Shown: positions 17,516-25,292 of the stretch, one piece after another | Position numbering within the stretch: the first letter of the stretch is position 1 | Layout of the letters: each line of letters opens with the position of its first letter | Source of the DNA: an uncultured Lachnospiraceae bacterium | GTDB lineage: Bacteria; Bacillota; Clostridia; Lachnospirales; Lachnospiraceae | DNA: 34,573 bases | Assembly (NCBI GenBank): GCA_947245585.1 | Contig: CAMXPV010000039.1 | Coordinates: 1 to 34,573, forward strand | Direction: 5' to 3' | Made by a program: the position numbers and the translations under genes | Notes under the pieces: generated by a model | What the model was told of the DNA's origin: nothing | Databases searched by the model: none | Seen by the model: only the letters and a program-made list of their open reading frames with translations

Positions 17516-19462
17516 CTATTCTTTCGCGCTTCCCTGTGCAATCAGCTCAAAATCCCTGTCCGGACACGTTGCCTCTATCTCCGCGAGACCCTGTTTATCC
17601 CACGCGTGCACTTCCTGCAAAGAGGGCAGATCAGCGAGCACCGAGTAGTCCAATCCACTGCAGACATTCACGGACAGCAGCTGCAAAGACTGCAGCTCCA
17701 ACAACGGTTCCAAAGACACATTCTCCATACCAACCAGATCCAAATGCTGAAGATTGGTAAATCCTTTCACCACTTCCAAATCTTCCAGTCCGCTTAAGAT
17801 ACCGAAATGTGTTATCTGAGGTGCGTAGACCGCCACCGGCTCTTCAATCGCAAGCTCACCGACCGCCAACGAAGCCAGACTATCCATTCCTCCCAGACAG
17901 GTAGGCTTGTCCGCAGGCGGATGCCACAATTTCAGTTCCAAAACGCTGTCGAGCTTTTCAAGCGGCGACCAGTCCCCGTCAGCCGGGATACGGTTATTTA
18001 AGGACAGCCACTCAAGCTGGCTGATTTCGCCAAGCGGAGCAAAGCTGTCAACCGGATCATCCCACTCTCTGCTGTCCAAAAGCAGTTCTTTCAGGTTGTT
18101 AAGCGAAGCCAGGGGACTTAAATCTTCCGCCGGATTATTTCCAATGTAAAGAAGCTGCAGCGTGATGATGTCCGCAAGCGGTGTAAAATCCGTGATCTTG
18201 TTATCACACAGATACAGCCGGCTAAGCGGAAGCTCCTGTAACGGTGTCAGATCCTCGATCTGCTGCCCGCATAAATACAGTTCTTTCAGGTTCGGCATTT
18301 TCGCCAAGAGGGACAGGTCAGAAATATTTCCATAAGGCTCTCCCTCCTGCGGCACATTGTCCACATAACTGTATATCGTATAACGGAAACTCTGTTCCCT
18401 GCTCAAAACATTGCAGCCTACTACTGCCAACCGCTCCACCCGCGACAGGTCGCTCTCCGTTATGACACCCTCCGGCATCCCCAACTCCGCCCTGACCGCC
18501 TGCTCCAATAGCACATTGTCAAAAATGACCGGCTTCTCCATTTCGCTTTCCACAGCGACAGGCTGTCCCTGCTCCGACATTCGTCCGTTCCACCAAATAA
18601 GCACACCCAATATAGCAGCGGCCGCACAGACGGCCACAGGCAGAAACCGCCGCCCTCTTCCCTTATTTTCTTCGCCAGTCAGGGCAAAGCGAAATTCCCT
18701 TGCGGATTGGTAACGGTCATCGGGCGAAAATGCCGCCGCCTTTTGCAGACAGCGCTTCAATCTCTCCGGACAGTCAGCCCGCTCCAACGCTACAGGCTCA
18801 TAGGAGCCCGTAACCATATAACGCAGCGTCACGCCCAGGGCGTACAGATCGGTTCGCTCATCGGTCTGGGCATAGCCGTACTGTTCCGGCGCGGCGGTAG
18901 AACGCGTTCCCATAAAAACCGTGTCGGCGCTCTGACCGCTCTTATACTCTCTCGCGATATCAAAGTCTATCAGACATGGGTCGCCCTCCGGGGAAAGAAT
19001 CACATTCTCCGGTTTGATATCGCGGTGAATCACGGGCGGCTCCATCCCGTGTATCTGCTCTAACAACAAACAGAGCGCCTTCCCCGCCTGAACACATTGT
19101 TCCGGGGAAAAAGCGCCTTCTTTTTCCTGTATTTGGGAAAGAGAACGCCCCGGAAGCCATGTGCGGATCAGATACCGTACCCCCTCTTCCTCAAAATAAT
19201 CTACCGCTTCGGGAACTCTCCCTTTTAATGCAGACGGAAATCGCCGCAATAGTTCAAATTCCCCTGCCAGATCGCGTCTGCCGGCATGATCGATCTTTAA
19301 AATAAACCGTCTCTCTTCCGTATCCCGCAAGAGCCAGACTTCGCTGTCTTCCTTATGAGACAGGCAGCTCTCCGGCCGCCAACGTGAAACAATCCTTCCC
19401 GGTAACGGCGCTTCCTCCAAAGCCGGCTGAAACTGCCTGATAAAATCGTCCTTCTTACTCAA
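17516..19462 (-). CDS. Receptor-like Ser/Thr protein kinase with C-terminal leucine-rich repeats
   Basis: 648 residues. Cytoplasmic Hanks-type kinase at about 25-262: lysine K56, catalytic loop HRDIKPEN at 146-153, metal motif DFD (166-168) instead of DFG, activation segment ending AAPEQYG. A basic stretch and one membrane helix follow (273-291). The outer part (about 335-630) carries roughly ten leucine-rich repeats of the internalin-like 21-22-residue kind (for example NLKELYLCGQQIEDLTPL). The topology implies an outside sensor and an inside kinase. Translation appears to start at TTG 19462 with only a weak ribosome site. It lies between a lipoprotein gene (33 bases) and rsmF (11 bases). 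Confidence 0.9.
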   Translation of the reverse strand: MSKKDDFIRQFQPALEEAPLPGRIVSRWRPESCLSHKEDSEVWLLRDTEERRFILKIDHAGRRDLAGEFELLRRFPSALKGRVPEAVDYFEEEGVRYLIRTWLPGRSLSQIQEKEGAFSPEQCVQAGKALCLLLEQIHGMEPPVIHRDIKPENVILSPEGDPCLIDFDIAREYKSGQSADTVFMGTRSTAAPEQYGYAQTDERTDLYALGVTLRYMVTGSYEPVALERADCPERLKRCLQKAAAFSPDDRYQSAREFRFALTGEENKGRGRRFLPVAVCAAAAILGVLIWWNGRMSEQGQPVAVESEMEKPVIFDNVLLEQAVRAELGMPEGVITESDLSRVERLAVVGCNVLSREQSFRYTIYSYVDNVPQEGEPYGNISDLSLLAKMPNLKELYLCGQQIEDLTPLQELPLSRLYLCDNKITDFTPLADIITLQLLYIGNNPAEDLSPLASLNNLKELLLDSREWDDPVDSFAPLGEISQLEWLSLNNRIPADGDWSPLEKLDSVLELKLWHPPADKPTCLGGMDSLASLAVGELAIEEPVAVYAPQITHFGILSGLEDLEVVKGFTNLQHLDLVGMENVSLEPLLELQSLQLLSVNVCSGLDYSVLADLPSLQEVHAWDKQGLAEIEATCPDRDFELIAQGSAKE

Positions 19463-19495
19463 CTGTTCTCTCTCTGTTCCCTTCTGCTTCGTCCT

Positions 19496-20086
19496 CTATT
19501 TTAACTGCATTTTACTGAGCCAAAGAGCAAAATCCAGTTTCTTTGCCTCTTCTATTTCATTTTCATCACAGGTGAATGTAACTGCTCCGCAGGATTCCTC
19601 TCCCATTTTCAACACCTGATAGCAGTAACGGCCGTCCACCGTATACTCTGCGTACAAATTGCCATAGGAATCCGTTTTAAATTCCGTTCCCTCAGGGAGC
19701 CCATTTTTAACACCGTCCCGCTGCGAATATTCTTCCAACGATTCAGGAAGCGGAAGCCCTGCCGCATCATAGGCATCTTTCCCAAAACGGCCGCCGTCCA
19801 CATACATCCCGTCCTTCACAAAACTGGCGTATCCCCTTGGAAGTCCTTCCTCGCTGATCCCGGATTCTTCCAAAGCAAACCCTTCCGGCAGATAAAAGGT
19901 TCCCACTTCCTCCACCGTAACCTCGATGAGCTCCGCCGCCGTATCTGCATTGCCCGCATCGCCGCTCTCGTTTTCGGAAGTCTGCGCCGCGTCCGCCGGC
20001 GTTTGTTCCCTCCCGCCGCAGGCGGTAAGCGCCCATCCAAAAGTAACAAGTATGCCGCACACTGCTAAAAATTTTTGATAAGTCAA
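19496..20086 (-). CDS. Lipoprotein of unknown function, partner of the receptor kinase
   Basis: About 196 residues from TTG 20086. Hydrophobic signal with lipobox LTAC (C23 in this numbering), an acidic linker, then a domain of about 150 residues I do not recognise; two cysteines near its end (CGAVTFTC) might pair. A longer frame back to TTG 20146 is rejected because the promoter at 20117-20146 covers it. GGAGG sits only 3 bases before TTG 20086, too close for a normal site; GTG 20065 is the alternative. The gene precedes the LRR kinase and probably belongs to the same sensory unit. Confidence 0.75.
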   Translation of the reverse strand: MTYQKFLAVCGILVTFGWALTACGGREQTPADAAQTSENESGDAGNADTAAELIEVTVEEVGTFYLPEGFALEESGISEEGLPRGYASFVKDGMYVDGGRFGKDAYDAAGLPLPESLEEYSQRDGVKNGLPEGTEFKTDSYGNLYAEYTVDGRYCYQVLKMGEESCGAVTFTCDENEIEEAKKLDFALWLSKMQLK

Positions 20087-20114
20087 AATCCTCCGTTTTT
20101 TATTTTGACTTATC
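20077..20114. promoter_or_regulatory. Perfect 13-base inverted repeat at the lipoprotein-kinase promoter
   Basis: GATAAGTCAAAAT at 20077-20089 and its exact complement at 20102-20114, separated by 12 bases that contain the GGAGG ribosome site. It begins two bases after the predicted -10 and covers the expected start of transcription and of translation. It could be a repressor operator or an RNA hairpin controlling initiation. Confidence 0.75.
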
Positions 20115-20116
20115 CT

Positions 20117-20146
20117 ATCATACACACACTCTGTTTTGGTGTGCAA
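20117..20146 (-). promoter_or_regulatory. Promoter for the lipoprotein-kinase-rsmF genes
   Basis: Minus strand TTGCAC (20141-20146), 18-base spacer, TATGAT (20117-20122). It lets the lipoprotein and kinase be expressed separately from the HTH gene upstream. Confidence 0.6.
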
Positions 20147-20176
20147 AGCAGCACACTAACCCATTTTTCTTTTTCT

Positions 20177-20587
20177 CTACAACAGCCCCTCCTCGCCGAG
20201 TTCCAACAAAAGTTCATGCACGTCAGGCACTGTCATTCCATGGGATAATCCATATAATACGGCGGCATCGCGCCTGCATCTGGCATAGAGCGGCGCCCGG
20301 CCCGCCAGTTCAAACATCCGCTTTGTCTCCTCCATGTCAAGTTCCAACACCAACGCCAGAACCATCAAGGTATTCCGCGTCGGGCGGCGGGTGCCGTTAA
20401 AAATCTGGTAACCGTAGCTGCGATCCAGATTACAGCGGAAAATCATATCTTTCACGCACAGCCGCCGCTCCTGCAAAATCCCGTGCATATAATCCGTCCA
20501 CTTCGGAAGCGAAAAATCCTCTCCGTTTAACAGACCACAGTCTGCGCTGTCCTGAATTTCATGCTCCAACATTCCCGTCGATTTCAT
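20177..20587 (-). CDS. Small HTH protein of the kinase-associated type
   Basis: 136 residues. Residues about 30-80 read as an Xre-like helix-turn-helix (ERRLCVKDMIFRCNLDRSYGYQIFNGTRRPTRNTL), followed by a helical tail with LYARCRRDAAVLYGL and an acidic C-terminus. Proteins of this pattern are found next to Hanks-type kinases in Firmicutes. It sits upstream of the lipoprotein-kinase genes and is the natural candidate to bind the inverted repeat at 20077-20114, although this is inference. No strong ribosome site precedes ATG 20587. Confidence 0.75.
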   Translation of the reverse strand: MKSTGMLEHEIQDSADCGLLNGEDFSLPKWTDYMHGILQERRLCVKDMIFRCNLDRSYGYQIFNGTRRPTRNTLMVLALVLELDMEETKRMFELAGRAPLYARCRRDAAVLYGLSHGMTVPDVHELLLELGEEGLL

Positions 20588-20627
20588 TCCCGGTTCGTCC
20601 CCGTTTCCTTCCGTCTATGATGAAAAA

Positions 20628-20667
20628 CCCTGCCGACATTCAGTTCCAAACTGCAAAATCGGCAGGG
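20628..20667 (-). terminator. Rho-independent terminator of the GH3-family gene
   Basis: Nine-base outer stem (20628-20636 with 20659-20667, CCCTGCCGA), a smaller inner stem CAGTT/AACTG, and T5 on the minus strand. Confidence 0.85.
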
Positions 20668-20680
20668 ATTTCTTTTGTGG

Positions 20681-22339
20681 CTATGACATCAGCGCGCCCC
20701 CGAAGAACGCTTTCTGTTCCTCCGTCACAAGAATGCGCAGCGGCTTATCCTGTTCCTTCCGGTGTCCAAGTTTCGCCATAAATCTGCCGTACGCCTTAAA
20801 TCCGCCCTGGGGAATCATCTGAATCTTTACTTTGTCAAGTTCCGCAAGTTCCCTGTCCCTCTTGTATCCCGGACAGCTTTCCATCAGGCACTCGTCCAAA
20901 AGTTCCTCCGCATCCTCGGGAAGCTCTCCATCCGCAATCTCCAGATAAAGCATGTAACGGGGACGTCTCTTTGCATAATCTCCATCCACGCAGTATCCTT
21001 CCGCCACGCACTCCGCTCTCCTCTGGAACTTGCGCATCGCGTTCTCCAACTGGCGCACGTTCATCTTCTCATCCGCAATGTTAATAACCTGGCTCTTCCT
21101 GTAACATACACGCACAATCGGCGCCTGTCCTTCAAAGCCGACCACCTCCACCACATCTCCGATGGCATAACGGTACTCTCCTGAGAAGGTAGTGATCAAC
21201 ATCTCATATTTCGCGCCCACTTCCACATCCCGGATCGTGTAAATCTTCTCCCCGTCTCCGGTCTCCGACAAAAACTCGTAAAAACAAGTGTCTGGAAGCA
21301 GGACATAGTAGGCATCCCCCTCACCGACGCCTCTGGCCATGCCAAAGCACCCCTCAGAGGCGGCATATGTAAAATAGTGGATGGGCAGGTCCTCCGCATA
21401 CCTCCACAGACGGTCCATATAGGGGGCAAACATGCTGCCGCCGATCAACCTTCCATATTTCATGTTGGGCCAGATTTTTTTCACCAACCCCTTCTCCAAA
21501 TCCTCCACGGGAATCGCCCGAAGCTGTGCCGCCCTCTCCGGATTGGCCGGAAGGTTCTCCTTCAGATAAACCTCCCACTCATGGCTCACCGAAAAGCACT
21601 CGCTGATTTCTCCCGTCTCAATATCCGACAAAAATGCATCCCAATTTTCCACCACATAGCGCAGCATTCCAACCACACGGTTTACAAAGACGCCGTGTAT
21701 CGCTGTCACATCCCTGCAGCCCAGTGCAAAACGCAGTTTCACATACAGCATATCCTCCGTCTTGCCCTCCGGAAAAAGCACTTCCAAAGGCGCTGTATAT
21801 CTGCTGATATCCAGTTCGCCCTTCTCCTCCAGATAACGGCTTAACGCGCCCGCCCTCACACCGCACATGGTCCCGTCCGGCATAAAGTCACGTCTGAATT
21901 CTCCTGTCTCAAAAATCCTGCCAAACAACTCCTCCTCCGAAGCCTCCGGCATCTGATCGCGAATCGATTCCTTGAGCAGATCCTCCCAATAAAATCTCTG
22001 CGTCAAAAGATCTCTCTCTATAATCGGCACATACTTAGGTGAGTCCGTGCTCCCGGTGCTGATGCAATAATAGATCGGTTTCTCCGCCGTAAGCAGACCT
22101 TCCTCTCCCTCCACCTGACGTTCAATGATTGCCTCATAATCATAGTGAAAGGTGATGGGCAGTTCTTTCTGGTACTCCTCCACGGTATGGATATCCTCAA
22201 AACCGAATAGTTTCCCGTATTCCGTATCTTTGTTCTCCGCGAGCCTGTCCATCAGGAATTTTTCCTGCAGGGCCACCGCATTGCTGCACAATTCTTCAAA
22301 ACGGGCCATCGCCCCCCTCTTACTGTCTGCTGCCCCCAT
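20681..22339 (-). CDS. GH3-family acyl-adenylating enzyme
   Basis: 552 residues, full length for the GH3 (auxin-responsive promoter) family within the ANL superfamily. The three nucleotide-binding motifs are present: STGSTDSPKYVP at 94-105, YAASEG at 325-330, and YRYAIGDVVEV at 389-399. Plant members activate a carboxylic acid with ATP and join it to an amino acid; the substrates of bacterial members are largely unknown. No signal peptide, so cytoplasmic. AGGAGG is 5 bases before ATG 22339. It is a single-gene unit with a consensus promoter (22399-22427) and a strong terminator, divergent from putP. Confidence 0.88.
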   Translation of the reverse strand: MGAADSKRGAMARFEELCSNAVALQEKFLMDRLAENKDTEYGKLFGFEDIHTVEEYQKELPITFHYDYEAIIERQVEGEEGLLTAEKPIYYCISTGSTDSPKYVPIIERDLLTQRFYWEDLLKESIRDQMPEASEEELFGRIFETGEFRRDFMPDGTMCGVRAGALSRYLEEKGELDISRYTAPLEVLFPEGKTEDMLYVKLRFALGCRDVTAIHGVFVNRVVGMLRYVVENWDAFLSDIETGEISECFSVSHEWEVYLKENLPANPERAAQLRAIPVEDLEKGLVKKIWPNMKYGRLIGGSMFAPYMDRLWRYAEDLPIHYFTYAASEGCFGMARGVGEGDAYYVLLPDTCFYEFLSETGDGEKIYTIRDVEVGAKYEMLITTFSGEYRYAIGDVVEVVGFEGQAPIVRVCYRKSQVINIADEKMNVRQLENAMRKFQRRAECVAEGYCVDGDYAKRRPRYMLYLEIADGELPEDAEELLDECLMESCPGYKRDRELAELDKVKIQMIPQGGFKAYGRFMAKLGHRKEQDKPLRILVTEEQKAFFGGALMS

Positions 22340-22398
22340 TATACCCTCCTTCTCTCATTGCATCTGTATCTTTCCAAAAATACAGTGCAGATAATGAC

Positions 22399-22427
22399 AT
22401 TATATGCGAATTTTCCCATAAAATCAA
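22399..22427 (-). promoter_or_regulatory. Sigma-A promoter for the GH3-family gene
   Basis: Minus strand TTGATT (22422-22427), 17-base spacer, TATAAT (22399-22404). Confidence 0.75.
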
Positions 22428-22467
22428 TAGAAGATGCCACACGCAGGCATATTTACCTACTTTTTTA

Positions 22468-22496
22468 TTGCGCATTTTATGGAAACCCGCTATAAT
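22468..22496 (+). promoter_or_regulatory. Sigma-A promoter for putP
   Basis: TTGCGC (22468-22473), 17-base spacer, TATAAT (22491-22496). The two divergent promoters here are only about 40 bases apart, so a bound regulator could affect both. Confidence 0.75.
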
Positions 22497-22544
22497 AGCA
22501 AAGGATTACGCACGTAAAAGCAGCATATGATGAGGAGGAATATT

Positions 22545-24071
22545 ATGGCATCGCAAATTTGTATTATTATTGCAATCATCGTCTATCTCGGCATGATGAT
22601 CTATATCGGTATCACCTTTTCCAAGAAAAACACACAGGCTTCGGAGTTTTATCTCGGCGGCCGCAAACTCGGCCCTCTGGTAACCGCAATGAGCGCGGAG
22701 GCCTCCGACATGAGCAGTTATCTCTTGATGGGGCTGCCGGGGCTTGCCTATCTGACCGGACTGGCTGAAGTGGGCTGGACTGCCATTGGACTTGCAGTGG
22801 GCACCTATTTAAACTGGCTCTTTGTCTCTAAGAGGATTCGCCGCTACTCAAGCCGCATCGGTTCTTTTACGATTCCGGAATTTTTTTCCAAAAGATACGG
22901 CGATGACAACCATATTCTGACCTGCATCGCCGCTCTGGTCATCGTGATTTTTTTCGTACCTTATACCGCCTCCGGCTTCGCCGCCTGCGGCAAACTTTTC
23001 AGCACGCTTTTTGGCATGAACTATATTGTAGCCATGCTCCTGAGTGCAGCGGTTATCGTTCTCTATTGTACATTGGGCGGCTTTCTCGCCGTGAGTACCA
23101 CTGATCTGATTCAGGGTATCACCATGAGCATCGCCCTTCTTATTGTATTGGGATTCGGTGCCGTTGTTACAGGCGGTTTCGACAGTGTGATAAAAGCGGT
23201 CAGCGATCTTCCCGGCTATTTGAGCCTGGTGCAGACTTACTCCCCGAAGACCGGCGCTGCCTCCCCCTACACGCCCCTAATGATCGCATCCATGTTGGCA
23301 TGGGGACTGGGATATTTTGGTATGCCCCATATTCTGCTCCGCTTCATGGCGATTGAAGACGAAAATAAATTGACCCTCTCCAGACGAATTGCTACTGTTT
23401 GGGTGGTCATCTCCATGTCCATCGCCGTATTGATCGGCGTAGTCGGCTATGGTCTCTCTCAGGCGGGCATCATCCCTATGTTGGAAGGCAGCAGCTCCGA
23501 GACGGTTATCATCCAGATCGCTTCCGTCCTGAGTTCGCACGGCATCTTCTTCGCATTGATCGCAGGTGTCATTCTGGCAGGTATTCTGGCGGCAACCATG
23601 TCAACCGCAGATTCCCAGCTTTTAGCCGCGGCATCTAGCATTTCGCAAAACCTGGTGCAGGACTTTGGCAAAAAGAAACTTGACACCAAAACATCCCTGA
23701 TGATCGCCAGAATTACGGTAATCGCCATCTCCGTGGTTGCCGTGTTCATTGCGCAGAATCCCGACAGCTCTATCTTCGGTATCGTTTCCTTCGCATGGGC
23801 CGGTTTCGGAGCCGCCTTTGGCCCGGTGGTGCTTCTTGCGCTGTTCTGGAAGCGCTCCAACAAACAGGGAGCCCTTGCAGGTATGATTGCCGGCGGCATC
23901 ATGGTATTTGTCTGGAAGTACGGCATTGCCAAACTGGGCGGCGCTTTCGCCATCTACGAGCTGCTTCCGGCGTTCATCGTCGCTCTGCTTGTCAATGTAG
24001 CGGTATCCCTGCTCACAAAAAAGCCTGATAAGGAAATTGTAAAAATATTTGATGAAGTGAATGCCAAGTAA
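22545..24071 (+). CDS. putP: Sodium/proline symporter family transporter
   Basis: 508 residues with about 13 membrane helices, a member of the sodium:solute symporter family. Na+-coupled import, most likely of proline. Supporting sequence: EASDMSSYLLMGLPGLAY (about 51-68) and the ATMSTADSQLLAAAS stretch around 346-360, both typical of PutP sodium and proline sites. ATG 22545 is chosen because AGGAGG precedes it; the ATG codons at 22527 and 22530 lie before that site. The leader is about 40 bases; no riboswitch is seen. Confidence 0.93.
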   Translation: MASQICIIIAIIVYLGMMIYIGITFSKKNTQASEFYLGGRKLGPLVTAMSAEASDMSSYLLMGLPGLAYLTGLAEVGWTAIGLAVGTYLNWLFVSKRIRRYSSRIGSFTIPEFFSKRYGDDNHILTCIAALVIVIFFVPYTASGFAACGKLFSTLFGMNYIVAMLLSAAVIVLYCTLGGFLAVSTTDLIQGITMSIALLIVLGFGAVVTGGFDSVIKAVSDLPGYLSLVQTYSPKTGAASPYTPLMIASMLAWGLGYFGMPHILLRFMAIEDENKLTLSRRIATVWVVISMSIAVLIGVVGYGLSQAGIIPMLEGSSSETVIIQIASVLSSHGIFFALIAGVILAGILAATMSTADSQLLAAASSISQNLVQDFGKKKLDTKTSLMIARITVIAISVVAVFIAQNPDSSIFGIVSFAWAGFGAAFGPVVLLALFWKRSNKQGALAGMIAGGIMVFVWKYGIAKLGGAFAIYELLPAFIVALLVNVAVSLLTKKPDKEIVKIFDEVNAK

Positions 24072-24140
24072 ATAGTTTTTGATTTTGTAAAATAATCCCC
24101 TTTTTTCTTTTACATTTTGTATAAAATTATTTAGATTTAA

Positions 24141-24169
24141 TTGACGAAAGCACTTTTTTTGTATATAAT
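24141..24169 (+). promoter_or_regulatory. Sigma-A promoter for the ArsR-like regulator
   Basis: TTGACG (24141-24146), 17-base spacer, TATAAT (24164-24169): nearly perfect consensus. Confidence 0.85.
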
Positions 24170-24229
24170 TTTAGTGATAATATAGTATTTTAAAAAAAGT
24201 TAAAGATATCTTTTTTGGGGGAAGAAACT

Positions 24230-25159
24230 TTGTTACATATCACTTCACTGAACGATGGTCTGGACATTTTTAAAGCGCTCGGTTCCGATGTGAGAGTCGA
24301 GATTTTAAATATTCTTCTGGACAATAACAGCATGAGCATGAATGAGTTGGCCACGCGCCTGAATATCACCAACGGCGCGTTGACCAGCCACATTAAAAAA
24401 CTGGAGGGCTGTGGCCTCATCTCCATTTCCAGTGAGTCGGCGGGGCATGGCAACCAAAAAATCTGCTCCGTTCATCTGGACAAAATTCTGATTGATCTGG
24501 AACGGCAGGAGGATATTCTGAATGTCTACAGTACGGATGTGAAAGTCGGCCATTATTCCGTCTACCACATCTGCCCCACCTGCGGTCTTGCCTCAGACAA
24601 GGCAATCATTGGCGAGGTGGACGATTCCCGCTATTTTGACCATCCCGACCGCTACAGCGCAGATATCCTGTGGTTTACGAAAGGATTTGTAGAATACAAT
24701 ATCCCCAATTTTATTCCCAGTTTCCAGAAAATCACACAGCTCACCATATCGGCTGAATTGAGCTCGGAAGCTCCCGGTGTCAATAATGTGTGGCCTTCCG
24801 ACATCTCCTTTTACTTAAATGATGTGTGTATCGGAAATTGGCTCTCACCCGGGGATTTCGGTGATTCAAGAGGGCTTTTCACACCGGATTGGTGGTTCCC
24901 CAACTGGAACCAGTACGGCCTGCTTAAGCTCCTTGTGATTAACCGGAAAGGCACCTTCATCGACGGTTTGAAAATTTCGGATGTGAGCATTGACAGCTTT
25001 CATCTGGACTATCGAAGCAGCCTCCGTTTCCGTCTGGCTGTGGACGATGACGCGGAACATGTTGGAGGGCTCACCATCTTTGGTAAGACTTTCGGCAACT
25101 ACGGACAGGACATCAAGGTAAACATCCACTATGCGCCCATGGAAGAAGGGGCGGAATAA
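24230..25159 (+). CDS. ArsR-like winged-helix regulator with a large C-terminal domain
   Basis: 309 residues. Residues about 12-80 form an ArsR-type winged helix (ALGSDVRVEILNILL, MSMNELATRLNITNGALTSHIKKLEGCGLI). The rest, about 110-305, is an aromatic-rich, beta-predicted domain beginning with CPTCG (C115, C118), which I do not recognise and which may bind a ligand. Most ArsR proteins are about 100 residues, so this one is not a simple metal sensor. Start TTG 24230 fits GGGGGA 7 bases upstream better than TTG 24215. It converges on the arabinanase gene and could regulate it; that link is inference. Confidence 0.8.
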   Translation: MLHITSLNDGLDIFKALGSDVRVEILNILLDNNSMSMNELATRLNITNGALTSHIKKLEGCGLISISSESAGHGNQKICSVHLDKILIDLERQEDILNVYSTDVKVGHYSVYHICPTCGLASDKAIIGEVDDSRYFDHPDRYSADILWFTKGFVEYNIPNFIPSFQKITQLTISAELSSEAPGVNNVWPSDISFYLNDVCIGNWLSPGDFGDSRGLFTPDWWFPNWNQYGLLKLLVINRKGTFIDGLKISDVSIDSFHLDYRSSLRFRLAVDDDAEHVGGLTIFGKTFGNYGQDIKVNIHYAPMEEGAE

Positions 25160-25168
25160 AAGAGAACA

Positions 25169-25273
25169 AACGGCATAACCAACGCAGACGCGCTTGCGCT
25201 CCGTTCCGGACGTAACGGTTTTAATCCGAAGGATTTAAACCAGATTCAAGGGTCTGCTTATGGTTATGCCGTT
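25169..25273. repeat. Structured intergenic element 2 (dispersed repeat candidate)
   Basis: Lies between convergent genes. Perfect 13-base inverted repeat (AACGGCATAACCA at 25169-25181, complement at 25261-25273), extended by GCAGAC/GTCTGC (25184-25189 with 25252-25257). Inside is an 11-base stem with GAA loop and one mismatch (25217-25241). Read on the minus strand it has CATAAGCAGAC followed by a TTC-loop hairpin, the same plan as element 1. It may double as a bidirectional terminator. Confidence 0.65.
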
Positions 25274-25292
25274 GCACAATTACCAAATTCTA

